A stretch of DNA of 35,199 nt. It comes from Selaginella moellendorffii (Eukaryota; Streptophyta; Lycopodiopsida; Selaginellales; Selaginellaceae). The notes under the pieces were generated by a model. That model searched no databases. It was not told where the DNA came from and was given only the letters and a program-made list of their open reading frames with translations. The DNA is taken from NCBI RefSeq assembly GCF_000143415.4, contig NW_003314481.1:18554-53752 (forward strand), in the 5' to 3' direction. How positions within the stretch are numbered: the first letter of the stretch is position 1; each line of letters begins with the position of its first letter. Shown one piece after another: positions 7,644 to 18,151 of the stretch. Both the position numbers and the translations under genes were made by a program.

Positions 7644-10600
7644 GTGCCAAAAAGAGGCGGGATAGACTTTCTATGCATCCAGGAACACAAGATGGACGCT
7701 GAACCGGACTACAACTTCGGCATGAGAGGGAAAACGTGGTGGAACGCAGCGGTAGCAGCTCGGTCCAGGCTAGGGGGGGGCACAGCCATTGTGGTCTCCA
7801 CCAGATGGTCAGCGCAAGCGAGGGATCATGAAGTGTTGGTGCCGGGGAGAGCACAGCTCCTGGTGCTCAGCCTGCACTTTGGACGAGTGGGGATCCTAAA
7901 CGTTTACGCCCCAACCAACAGACAGGCCCGGACCCTTTTCTGGGAAGAACTTCGAGTGAAAGCAAGAGGCCGGGCAGAGCACTGGCTGGTGATAGGGGAT
8001 TTCAACATGGTGGAAAACACAGAGGACAGGAGAGGAGGCCAAGAGACCATCCAGGGCCGGGAACAACTACAATGGCTGGCACTGGCAGAACAGCTGGACC
8101 TCGTGGACCTGCAGCACGAGGAAGGATTCGCCCCCCATGCGCACCCCTACACCCGTCGGGAGTCAACAAGCTGTCAGTCACGACTGGACAGGATCTACGC
8201 CTCCCCTAGAGTGAGAAAAGATGGCGGGAGTCTCAAAACGTGGCCTTGTTTCCCCTCTTTTTCGGACCACGACCCAGTCCGGTGTACAATCAAGCTCCAG
8301 AAGGACAAAGGTAAAGCAGTGCAGCGAGCCATCTCAATCCACACCCTGGCAGATGCACAGGCAGTGGCACAAGTCAGTCGGATTCTGGAGGGGAGCGAAC
8401 TGGTGCTCACCACAGTACTGCAAGGCTGCTCGGACCAGCTGAGAGAGAGACAGCGGGCGATAAAGGGCGAAGTAATGAAGGAGCTGCGCCTAGCAAGGCA
8501 GAAGGTGGCAGCAGCCCAGAGGATGGTGCTGACGGCCAAGGACGCAGGAAGGTGGCAAGCGGCCCTGGACCAGAGGGAAGCAGAACTACAGGAGAGGGAA
8601 TTCGCGGCGTGGAGCTCTGGAGTGCGTACTCAGGAGGACTCATGGGCGGTAAACGAGCGGCTGCTGAACAGGGCCTTCTACAGAGGTATCCGCCCAGTCT
8701 CAGACTCACCACCCATTCTTGGTCTCAAGGCAGAAGATGGAAAGTTGGTGGAGGATCAGCAAGGCATGCAGGAACTGGCACAAAGGTTCTACGAGCAGCT
8801 GTACACAGCACAACCAGGGACTACAGCCAGAGCCCAGGCAGCAAAAAAGGTGTTGAAAACTCTGAAGCATAGAGTCCCGCAGGAATGGAACAAACAACTC
8901 GTGGCAGATCTCACCATAGAAGACCTCCGCAAGGCCTTGGACAGATTGAGTGATGACAAAATGCCCGGGATAGATGGATTGCCCCCGAGTTTCTTTCAGA
9001 GTAATTGGGAGGTGATTGGTCCGCTGATGATGGAGGCCTGGACGAAGGCGCAGCAAGCAGGGCAGCTCCCGGCGGAGATACTGGAGGGCCAGATCGCACT
9101 GCTTCCAAAGAGAGGGGACCTTCAAGAGCTACGCAACTGGAGACCAATAACAATGCTCAACACAGCGTACAAAATCTACGCCAAGGCGATGGCGCTTAAA
9201 TTGCAACCGGTGATGCCCATCATTATTCGAGAACAACAGACAGGCTTTGTACCAGGGAGACAGATTGCGGAGAATATCTGGACCTATCTCCTGGCACAAA
9301 GATGGGCAAAATCCTCGAGGCAGAATGTGGTGGCGTGGCTACTGGATTTCGAGAAGGCGTACGACCGGGTGGACTGGGACTTCCTGGAGGACTGCATGGG
9401 ACGGATAGGAATCCCAGCGCCCATGGTAACACGCATCGCTCTCCTGTACCGGGGAGCATCAAGCAGGGTGGTCATCAATGGAGAAACAGGCCCGCGGTTT
9501 CGGCTAGGGAGGTCGGTGCGTCAAGGCTGCCCGTTGGCTCCGTACCTCTTCCTCATGGTTGCGGAGGCTCTAGGGGCGTTCCTGGCGGAGGGTGAAGGAA
9601 TCAGGGGAGTGGAGTTACCCAAGGAAAGACAGCAACTCCCAGGAACTCAAACGGTGGGAAGGGACCTGCTCGACAGCGCGTTCGCGGATGATACAGCACT
9701 CTTTCTGCTAGGTACCAAGGCTAACCTGGACACTGCAAGGGCCAGGCTAGAGGCCTTCAATGCAGCAGCAGGAGCGGCCATCAACTGGAACAAGTCGATA
9801 GGAATCAACTGGGGGGAATCTGACATAGAGGCGTGGGGACGCGACATCGACTTCCAGTGGCTACCACCAGGGGAGGACACACGCTACCTGGGAATTCAGG
9901 TAGGAGGTGAGTTCAAAGCTTCTACGCAGGACTCAGCGCTGCTGCGGAGGACCAGAACTGCGATTCAGAAATGGGCGCCACGGAAACTGGGACTGCCGGC
10001 AAGGGTGGTGGTGGCGAAAAGCATCGTGTTGCCGAGTACGTGGTACCACCTCTCAGTATGGCCGGTTCTAGAGACAACACTCAAGCACATAAGGTCCATG
10101 GTGCGCATGTATGTGTGGAAGGGAGCGCTGGTCAGTGGCCGGACAATGGCCAAGGTGGCATGGCAGTCGACGGCGAGACCACGAGTTCTAGGCGGCTTGG
10201 GGATAATCGACCCAAGTGACATGAGCAAGGCGCTGAGGTACAAAGTCATACTAATGGGCCTTCAACCGGGGGCCCAAGTTTGGAAGCTCTTGTTCAGGCA
10301 GAGCATGCTAGCCATTAGGCCGAAGCACGGATTCGCAAGAGTGTGGGATGAGGACCCCCGCTGGATGTTTGCGGAGGGCCAAACACAGGTGGTAGGGGGA
10401 GGCCAGTTGGTCCAGGGTCTCCATCGGCTCTGGAAGTCATTTCCAGTGACGCAGGTCATCCCAAACAGGGCAGAGGACTGGCTGAACCAGCCGCTTTTTT
10501 TCAATGAGTTGTTCAAGGCAGGAGACAGGACACTAGGTCGAGAGAACCACTACACCATATGGAGGCGGGTACACCAAGGAGGCTTCAGGACAGTCAAACA

Positions 10601-12062
10601 ACTAGTTGGAGTGGTAGATCCGGATCCACAGAAATCGTCCCGGCGCTTCCAAGTTTTCGGGCCAGGGAAGTGGCGGGACGTGAAGTGGGATCTACTGAAG
10701 CTACTGCGGGCTGTGACAGAGGCACGGACAGTGGATAAATGGCCAGCAAGAAGACTACACGCTGGGGACTTTGTGGCAATTCAAAGGGAGGAAACGTCGG
10801 ACGGCGAGCAAGTACCACTTGGGAAATGGACTCGGGCATTCACGATGCCAACCCCAGCGTGGAATGAGGGGGAGATTGAGGTGTGGTTTGTGACAGACCC
10901 AGACCAGAACCTCGGTAGGCCTTTTCGTGTAGTGAGAGGCGACACACTCCTCGAGGTGGGGAATCCCCAACAGATGCCGCAGGTCACGGACGATGAAGTG
11001 AAAGGACGAATCCAGGTTCTAAGACAGACAGCAACTCGGACAGAAGTGGTAGAGTCACCATGCTGGCTAGAAGGAGAGGGACGGCTAATATGGTGGAGGA
11101 AAGAGTTAATAGAAGACCTGGACTGGGACCCAGCAGCGTGGAGACGCGGGGCAAACAGCTTCTTCACTTACGAGGTCAAGGATGCGCGGAACGGTTTGAT
11201 GGTGAACAGGGAATTTGAGAGAGAAGAAATCCCACGACTGTGGCAAAAGTGGATCGCGCTAGGAGTGGAGGCGGACCAGGTGATTGACAATACCGTGGCA
11301 TTCTGGAAACTACCGATCCAGGAAAAATCAAAGGTAACCTCTTGGCTCGTGGCGACGAATGGGCTGCCAGTAGGCCAGCGATTTCAAGCGGAGAATGCTC
11401 GCAAGTGTCCGGAATGCGGGGAACTGGAGACGGTCACACACCTCCTCTGGGATTGTGACGTGGCCAAGGAGACGTGGCGGCAGGTAGCAAAAGCGACGAG
11501 GGAACTAGGGGACAAGCAGGAGTTCGAAATTCGAGAAGGGGATGTCACCCAATGGTTTCTAGAGGCAAGGGGACCAAGCACAGGAGCAGCTTGGCGGAAG
11601 ATCGGGTGCTGGGGACGCTCAGGATGGGGCACCCGAGTTAGGTGGGACGCGGTAGGCGCCGAAGTTGGGACTACAGTGTGGGAGGCCCTTGGACGGGCGA
11701 GATGGGAGGTATGGCGGGCTTCCGGGGTACAGGCACTCTGGGAGGCTCGGAACCACAACCACTTTGAAGGGCAGTGCGCTCGGATTTCAGCGATCATGGC
11801 GAACTGGTGGAGGCTCACACTAGCTGCTATCCGCTTGAGGGATACGCTGCTCCAGGAGCATGGGAAAAACAGGGAGGCACTCACAGCTTGGCGACGACTA
11901 TGGACTCCGTGCTACGGTACTGAACACGAGGGGGAGGTCAAGTGGAAATGGAGACCTTCGGACACGGTAACAAAGGAGGCTCGACGTGGCGATCTGGCAC
12001 TGGATGCACTGCGGAGGCGACGACCACAGCAGCCACGATTGGAGGGCAGCGATCACTATTAG
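7644..12062 (+). CDS. LINE ORF2-type polyprotein: APE endonuclease, reverse transcriptase, zinc motif
   Basis: About 1470 codons are open without interruption. The APE-like endonuclease occupies roughly residues 1-215, with catalytic-type IQEH near 13, GDFN near 118, RLDRIY near 185 and SDHDPV near 208. The usual N-terminal strand with its Asn (S-W-N-v-x-G) is absent. RT lies at about 430-800: WRPITMLN, DFEKAYDRVDWD near 567, RQGCPLAPYLF near 626 and FADDTALFL near 680. A CX2C...HX4C motif (CPECGELETVTHLLWDC) lies near 1255-1271, as in plant L1-type LINEs. The first codon, GTG at 7644, is not a credible start: a stop lies two codons upstream, so the protein is probably missing 30 or more residues. 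Copied segments B and C are over 99 percent identical by eye, so the element is young. Confidence 0.85.
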   Translation: MPKRGGIDFLCIQEHKMDAEPDYNFGMRGKTWWNAAVAARSRLGGGTAIVVSTRWSAQARDHEVLVPGRAQLLVLSLHFGRVGILNVYAPTNRQARTLFWEELRVKARGRAEHWLVIGDFNMVENTEDRRGGQETIQGREQLQWLALAEQLDLVDLQHEEGFAPHAHPYTRRESTSCQSRLDRIYASPRVRKDGGSLKTWPCFPSFSDHDPVRCTIKLQKDKGKAVQRAISIHTLADAQAVAQVSRILEGSELVLTTVLQGCSDQLRERQRAIKGEVMKELRLARQKVAAAQRMVLTAKDAGRWQAALDQREAELQEREFAAWSSGVRTQEDSWAVNERLLNRAFYRGIRPVSDSPPILGLKAEDGKLVEDQQGMQELAQRFYEQLYTAQPGTTARAQAAKKVLKTLKHRVPQEWNKQLVADLTIEDLRKALDRLSDDKMPGIDGLPPSFFQSNWEVIGPLMMEAWTKAQQAGQLPAEILEGQIALLPKRGDLQELRNWRPITMLNTAYKIYAKAMALKLQPVMPIIIREQQTGFVPGRQIAENIWTYLLAQRWAKSSRQNVVAWLLDFEKAYDRVDWDFLEDCMGRIGIPAPMVTRIALLYRGASSRVVINGETGPRFRLGRSVRQGCPLAPYLFLMVAEALGAFLAEGEGIRGVELPKERQQLPGTQTVGRDLLDSAFADDTALFLLGTKANLDTARARLEAFNAAAGAAINWNKSIGINWGESDIEAWGRDIDFQWLPPGEDTRYLGIQVGGEFKASTQDSALLRRTRTAIQKWAPRKLGLPARVVVAKSIVLPSTWYHLSVWPVLETTLKHIRSMVRMYVWKGALVSGRTMAKVAWQSTARPRVLGGLGIIDPSDMSKALRYKVILMGLQPGAQVWKLLFRQSMLAIRPKHGFARVWDEDPRWMFAEGQTQVVGGGQLVQGLHRLWKSFPVTQVIPNRAEDWLNQPLFFNELFKAGDRTLGRENHYTIWRRVHQGGFRTVKQLVGVVDPDPQKSSRRFQVFGPGKWRDVKWDLLKLLRAVTEARTVDKWPARRLHAGDFVAIQREETSDGEQVPLGKWTRAFTMPTPAWNEGEIEVWFVTDPDQNLGRPFRVVRGDTLLEVGNPQQMPQVTDDEVKGRIQVLRQTATRTEVVESPCWLEGEGRLIWWRKELIEDLDWDPAAWRRGANSFFTYEVKDARNGLMVNREFEREEIPRLWQKWIALGVEADQVIDNTVAFWKLPIQEKSKVTSWLVATNGLPVGQRFQAENARKCPECGELETVTHLLWDCDVAKETWRQVAKATRELGDKQEFEIREGDVTQWFLEARGPSTGAAWRKIGCWGRSGWGTRVRWDAVGAEVGTTVWEALGRARWEVWRASGVQALWEARNHNHFEGQCARISAIMANWWRLTLAAIRLRDTLLQEHGKNREALTAWRRLWTPCYGTEHEGEVKWKWRPSDTVTKEARRGDLALDALRRRRPQQPRLEGSDHY

Positions 12063-12181
12063 GTGGAGAATTGCAGGACAGCGTAGTTGAGTGAACAGCA
12101 CTAAGGGATTCTTGCTTTTTGTATCAGTCCCTAAGGGACTTGGAGAAATGTACATACACGTTGCATCGACCCAGGGACCTA
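12063..12181 (+). other. LINE 3' UTR with terminal stem-loop (copy A)
   Basis: The 119-base tail is repeated almost exactly after copies B and C. It contains the perfect hairpin AGTCCCTAAGGGACT (12126-12140) and the conserved TGTACATACA motif, and ends GGGACCTA with no poly(A). In LINEs lacking poly(A), a 3' stem-loop is often what the RT recognises. The stem also survives in the decayed remnant at 1770-1782. Confidence 0.65.
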
Positions 12182-15016
12182 TTCGAGAAGGCGTACGACC
12201 GGGTGGACTGGGACTTCCTGGAGGACTGCATGGGACGGATAGGAATCCCAGCGCCCATGGTAACACGCATCGCTCTCCTGTACCGGGGAGCATCAAGCAG
12301 GGTGGTCATCAATGGAGAAACAGGCCCGCGGTTTCGGCTAGGGAGGTCGGTGCGTCAAGGCTGCCCGTTGGCTCCGTACCTCTTCCTCATGGTTGCGGAG
12401 GCTCTAGGGGCGTTCCTGGCGGAGGGTGAAGGAATCAGGGGCGTGGAGTTACCCAAGGAAAGACAGCAACTCCCAGGAACTCAAACGGTGGGAAGGGACC
12501 TGCTCGACAGCGCGTTCGCGGATGATACAGCACTCTTTCTGCTAGGTACCAAGGCTAACCTGGACACTGCAAGGGCCAGGCTAGAGGCCTTCAATGCAGC
12601 AGCAGGAGCGGCCATCAACTGGAACAAGTCGATAGGAATCAACTGGGGGGAATCTGACATAGAGGCGTGGGGACGCGACATCGACTTCCAGTGGCTACCA
12701 CCAGGGGAGGACACACGCTACCTGGGAATTCAGGTAGGAGGTGAGTTCAAAGCTTCTACGCAGGACTCAGCGCTGCTGCAGAGGACCAGAACTGCGATTC
12801 AGAAATGGGCGCCACGGAAACTGGGACTGCCGGCAAGGGTGGTGGTGGCGAAAAGCATTGTGTTGCCGAGTACGTGGTACCACCTCTCAGTATGGCCGGT
12901 TCTAGAGACAACACTCAAGCACATAAGGTCCATGGTGCGCATGTATGTGTGGAAGGGAGCGCTGGTCAGTGGCCGGACGATGGCCAAGGTGGCATGGCAG
13001 TCGACGGCGAGACCACGAGTTCTAGGCGGCTTGGGGATAATCGACCCAAGTGACATGAGCAAGGCGCTGAGGTACAAAGTCATATTAATGGGCCTTCAAC
13101 CGGGGGCCCAAGTTTGGAAGCTCTTGTTCAGGCAGAGCATGCTAGCCATTAGGCCGAAGCACGGATTCGCAAGAGTGTGGGATGAGGACCCCCGCTGGAT
13201 GTTTGCGGAGGGCCAAACACAGGTGGTAGGGGGAGGCCAGTTGGTCCAGGGTCTCCATCGGCTCTGGAAGTCATTTCCAGTGACGCAGGTCATCCCAAAC
13301 AGGGCAGAGGACTGGCTGAACCAGCCGCTTTTTTTCAATGAGTTGTTCAAGGCAGGAGACAGGACACTAGGTCGAGAGAACCACTACACCATATGGAGGC
13401 GGGTACACCAAGGAGGCTTCAGGACAGTCAAACAACTAGTTGGAGTGGTAGATCCGGATCCACAGAAATCGTCCCGGCGCTTCCAAGTTTTCGGGCCAGG
13501 GAAGTGGCGGGACGTGAAGTGGGATCTACTGAAGCTACTGCGGGCTGTGACAGAGGCACGGACAGTGGATAAATGGCCAGCAAGAAGACTACACGCTGGG
13601 GACTTTGTGGCAATTCAAAGGGAGGAAACGTCGGACGGCGAGCAAGTACCACTTGGGAAATGGACTCGGGCATTCACGATGCCAACCCCAGCGTGGAATG
13701 AGGGGGAGATTGAGGTGTGGTTTGTGACAGACCCAGACCAGAACCTCGGTAGGCCTTTTCGTGTAGTGAGAGGCGACACACTCCTCGAGGTGGGGAATCC
13801 CCAACAGATGCCGCAGGTCACGGACGATGAAGTGAAAGGACGAATCCAGGTTCTAAGACAGACAGCAACTCGGACAGAAGTGGTAGAGTCACCATGCTGG
13901 CTAGAAGGAGAGGGACGGCTAATATGGTGGAGGAAAGAGTTAATAGAAGACCTGGACTGGGACCCAGCAGCGTGGAGACGCGGGGCGAACAGCTTCTTCA
14001 CTTACGAGGTCAAGGATGCGCGGAACGGTTTGATGGTGAACAGGGAATTTGAGAGAGAAGAAATCCCACGACTGTGGCAAAAGTGGATCGCGCTAGGAGT
14101 GGAGGCGGACCAGGTGATTGACAATACCGTGGCATTCTGGAAACTACCGATCCAGGAAAAATCAAAGGTAACCTCTTGGCTCGTGGCGACGAATGGGCTG
14201 CCAGTAGGCCAGCGATTTCAAGCGGAGAATGCTCGCAAGTGTCCGGAATGCGGGGAACTGGAGACGGTCACACACCTCCTCTGGGATTGTGACGTGGCCA
14301 AGGAGACGTGGCGGCAGGTAGCAAAAGCGACGAGGGAACTAGGGGACAAGCAGGAGTTCGAAATTCGAGAAGGGGATGTCACCCAATGGTTTCTAGAGGC
14401 AAGGGGACCAAGCACAGGAGCAGCTTGGCGGAAGATCGGGTGCTGGGGACGCTCAGGATGGGGCACCCGAGTTAGGTGGGACGCGGTAGGCGCCGAAGTT
14501 GGGACTACAGTGTGGGAGGCCCTTGGACGGGCGAGATGGGAGGTATGGCGGGCTTCCGGGGTACAGGCACTCTGGGAGGCTCGGAACCACAACCACTTTG
14601 AAGGGCAGTGCGCTCGGATTTCAGCGATCATGGCGAACTGGTGGAGGCTCACACTAGCTGCTATCCGCTTGAGGGATACGCTGCTCCAGGAGCATGGGAA
14701 AAACAGGGAGGCACTCACAGCTTGGCGACGACTATGGACTCCGTGCTACGGTACTGAACACGAGGGGGAGGTCAAGTGGAAATGGAGACCTTCGGACACG
14801 GTAACAAAGGAGGCTCGACGTGGCGATCTGGCACTGGATGCACTGCGGAGGCGACGACCACAGCAGCCACGATTGGAGGGCAGCGATCACTATTAGGTGG
14901 AGAATTGCAGGACAGCGTAGTTGAGTGAACAGCACTAAGGGATTCTTGCTTTTTGTATCAGTCCCTAAGGGACTTGGAGAAATGTACATACACGTTGCAT
15001 CGACCCAGGGACCTAT
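12182..15016 (+). pseudogene. LINE copy B: 5'-truncated, head-to-tail with A
   Basis: Copy B begins at TTCGAGAAGGCG, equivalent to position 9348 of copy A, directly after the copy-A 3' end with no spacer or target-site duplication. It keeps RT from motif A (FEKAYDRVDWD) onward and lacks the endonuclease and the RT fingers, so it cannot act alone. The coding part runs open to 14896 and the 3' UTR follows with its hairpin at 14960-14974. A frame open from 12119 merely reads copy-A 3' UTR into copy B. Substitutions against A are few. Confidence 0.85.
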
Positions 15017-17906
15017 GGCACAAAGATGGGCAAAATCCTCGAGGCAGAATGTGGTGGCGTGGCTACTGGATTTCGAGAAGGCGTACGACCGGGTGGACTG
15101 GGACTTCCTGGAGGACTGTATGGGATGGATAGGAATCCCAGTGCCCATGGTAACACGCATCGCTCTCCTGTACCGGGGAGCATCAAGCAGGGTGGTCATC
15201 AATGGAGAAACAGGCCCGCGGTTTCGGCTAGGGAGGTCGGTGCATCAAGGCTGCCCGTTGGCTCCGTACCTCTTCCTCATGGTTGCGGAGGCTCTAGGGG
15301 CGTTCCTGGCGGAGGGTGAAGGAATCAGGGGCGTGGAGTTACCCAAGGAAAGACAGCAACTCCCAGGAACTCAAACGGTGGGAAGGGACCTGCTCGACAG
15401 CGCGTTCGCGGATGATACAGCACTCTTTCTGCTAGGTACCAAGGCTAACCTGGACACTGCAAGGGCCAGGCTAGAGGCCTTCAATGCAGCAGCAGGAGCG
15501 GCCATCAACTGGAACAAGTCGATAGGAATCAACTGGGGGGAATCTGACATAGAGGCGTGGGGACGCGACATCGACTTTCAGTGGCTACCACCAGGGGAGG
15601 ACACACGCTACCTGGGAATTCAGGTAGGAGGTGAGTTCAAAGCTTCTACGCAGGACTCAGCGCTGCTGCGGAGGACCAGAACTGCGATTCAGAAATGGGC
15701 GCCACGGAAACTGGGACTGCCGGCAAGGGTGGTGGTGGCGAAAAGCATTGTGTTGCCGAGTACGTGGTACCACCTCTCAGTATGGCCGGTTCTAGAGACA
15801 ACACTCAAGCACATAAGGTCCATGGTGCGCATGTATGTGTGGAAGGGAGCGCTGGTCAGTGGCCGGACGATGGCCAAGGTGGCATGGCAGTCGACGGCGA
15901 GACCACGAGTTCTAGGCGGCTTGGGGATAATCGACCCAAGTGACATGAGCAAGGCGCTGAGGTACAAAGTCATATTAATGGGCCTTCAACCGGGGGCCCA
16001 AGTTTGGAAGCTCTTGTTCAGGCAGAGCATGCTAGCCATTAGGCCGAAGCACGGATTCGCAAGAGTGTGGGATGAGGACCCCCGCTGGATGTTTGCGGAG
16101 GGCCAAACACAGGTGGTAGGGGGAGGCCAGTTGGTCCAGGGTCTCCATCGGCTCTGGAAGTCATTTCCAGTGACGCAGGTCATCCCAAACAGGGCAGAGG
16201 ACTGGCTGAACCAGCCGCTATTTTTCAATGAGTTGTTCAAGGCAGGAGACAGGACACTAGGTCGAGAGAACCACTACACCATATGGAGGCGGGTACACCA
16301 AGGAGGCTTCAGGACAGTCAAACAACTAGTTGGAGTGGTAGATCCGGATCCACAGAAATCGTCCCGGCGCTTCCAAGTTTTCGGGCCAGGGAAGTGGCGG
16401 GACGTGAAGTGGGATCTACTGAAGCTACTGCGGGCTGTGACAGAGGCACAGACAGTGGATAAATGGCCAGCAAGAAGACTACACGCTGGGGACTTTGTGG
16501 CAATTCAAAGGGAGGAAACGTCGGACGGCGAGCAAGTACCACTTGGGAAATGGACTCGGGCATTCACGATGCCAACCCCAGCGTGGAATGAGGGGGAGAT
16601 TGAGGTGTGGTTTGTGACAGACCCAGACCAGAACCTCGGTAGGCCTTTTCGTGTAGTGAGAGGCGACACACTCCTCGAGGTGGGGAATCCCCAACAGATG
16701 CCGCAGGTCACGGACGATGAAGTGAAAGGACGAATCCGGGTTCTAAGACAGACAGCAACTCGGACAGAAGTGGTAGAGTCACCATGCTGGCTAGAAGGAG
16801 AGGGACGGCTAATATGGTGGAGGAAAGAGTTAATAGAAGACCTGGACTGGGACCCAGCAGCGTGGAGACGCGGGGCGAACAGCTTCTTCACTTACGAGGT
16901 CAAGGATGCGCGGAACGGTTTGATGGTGAACAGGGAATTTGAGAGAGAAGAAATCCCACGACTGTGGCAAAAGTGGATCGCGCTAGGAGTGGAGGCGGAC
17001 CAGGTGATTGACAATACCGTGGCGTTCTGGAAACTACCGATCCAGGAAAAATCAAAGGTAACCTCTTGGCTCGTGGCGACGAATGGGCTGCCAGTAGGCC
17101 AGCGATTTCAAGCGGAGAATGCTCGCAAGTGTCCGGAATGCAGGGAACTGGAGACGGTCACACACCTCCTCTGGGATTGTGACGTGGCCAAGGAGACGTG
17201 GCGGCAGGTAGCAAAAGCGACGAGGGAACTAGGGGACAAGCAGGAGTTCGAAATTCGAGAAGGGGATGTCACCCAATGGTTTCTAGAGGCAAGGGGACCA
17301 AGCACAGGAGCAGCTTGGCGGAAGATCGGGTGTTGGGGACGCTCAGGATGGGGCACCCGAGTTAGGTGGGACGCGGTAGGCGCCGAAGTTGGGACTACAG
17401 TGTGGGAGGCCCTTGGACGGGCGAGATGGGAGGTATGGCGGGCTTCCGGGGTACAGGCACTCTGGGAGGCTCGGAACCACAACCACTTTGAAGGGCAGTG
17501 CGCTCGGATTTCAGCGATCATGGCGAACTGGTGGAGGCTCACACTAGCTGCTATCCGCTTGAGGGATACGCTGCTCCAGGAGCATGGGAAAAACAGGGAG
17601 GCACTCACAGCTTGGCGACGACTATGGACTCCGTGCTACGGTACTGAACACGAGGGGGAGGTCAAGTGGAAATGGAGACCTTCGGACACGGTAACAAAGG
17701 AGGCTCGACGTGGCGATCTGGCACTGGATGCACTGCGGAGGCGACGACCACTGCAGCCACGATTGGAGGGCAGCGATCACTATTAGGTGGAGAATTGCAG
17801 GACAGCGTAGTTGAGTGAACAGCACTAAGGGATTCTTGCTTTTTGTATCAGTCCCTAAGGGACTTGGAGAAATGTACATACACGTTGCATCGACCCAGGG
17901 ACCTAT
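15017..17906 (+). pseudogene. LINE copy C: 5'-truncated, head-to-tail with B
   Basis: Copy C starts at GGCACAAAGATGGG (equivalent to about 9293 of copy A), so it keeps slightly more RT than B (AQRWAKSSRQNVVAWLLD). The coding part is open to 17786 and the 3' UTR hairpin lies at 17850-17864. Private changes include CPEC followed by R instead of G in the zinc motif and HQGC instead of RQGC in an RT motif. The seam GACCTAT/GGCACA shares GACCTAT with copy A at about 9281-9287 (GACCTATCTCCTGGCACA), indicating microhomology at the junction. Confidence 0.85.
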
Positions 17907-17917
17907 GGCACAAAGAT
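17907..17917 (+). other. LINE copy D stub joined to telomere repeat
   Basis: After the copy-C 3' end come the first 11 bases of a further copy (GGCACAAAGAT), with the same seam as B/C. The sequence then switches to TTAGGGTTTAGGG. The next LINE base would be G, so the array was cut here and capped with telomere repeat, sharing the T of GAT. It marks a former chromosome end. Confidence 0.7.
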
Positions 17918-18031
17918 TTAGGGTTTAGGGTTTAGGGTTCAGGGTTTAGGGTTTAGGGTTTAGGGTTTAGGGTTTAGGGTTAGGGTTTAGGGTTTAGGGT
18001 TTAGGGTTTAGGGTTTAGGGTTTAGGGTTTA
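17917..18031 (+). repeat. Interstitial telomere tract 1, (TTTAGGG)n
   Basis: About 16 G-strand units with two variant units (TTCAGGG and TTAGGG), starting at the broken LINE stub and ending at a PLE-derived scrap. Confidence 0.95.
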
Positions 18032-18151
18032 GCAAGAAAACGGAAAAGGCCCTGCCTCCAGAGAGGAGGAGAGGGCAGGGCAGACCTTGAGCCGTAGACT
18101 GGCAAGCTCAGAAACAGCGCCTGCGCTAGCGTGCTTACTCACGTGCAGAAA
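18032..18151 (-). mobile_element. PLE 5' UTR scrap embedded in telomere repeats
   Basis: This 120-base island matches the PLE-1 5' UTR at about 24679-24790 (shared GGCCCTGCCTCCAGAGAGG and CTTGAGCCGTAGACTGGC) in the same orientation, with a few substitutions and small indels near its distal end. It has telomere repeat on both sides and lacks the element's 3' end. It is therefore not an ordinary 5'-truncated insertion. Confidence 0.85.

Larger units (their letters stand above)
7641..12181 (+). mobile_element. LINE copy A: APE-type non-LTR retrotransposon, longest copy
   Basis: A single long ORF is followed by a 119-base 3' UTR ending near GGGACCTA without a poly(A) tail. Immediately after it begins copy B. 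Endonuclease, RT and C-terminal zinc motif order is that of plant L1-type LINEs. An in-frame TAA at 7638-7640 sits just before the first usable codon, and the endonuclease N-terminus is missing, so copy A is also 5'-truncated or frameshifted at its start. The true left limit is unknown. Confidence 0.8.

Noticed and set aside
7094-7702. Overlapping ORFs on both strands upstream of the LINE, as possible LINE ORF1
   Set aside because: No zinc knuckle, coiled coil or RRM-like pattern is seen, and several frames are open at once, as expected from GC-rich sequence.
12119-12200. Long LINE B frame beginning inside the copy-A 3' UTR
   Set aside because: The first codons derive from copy-A 3' UTR read into the truncated copy B. 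It is a junction artefact, and the start codon is not ATG.
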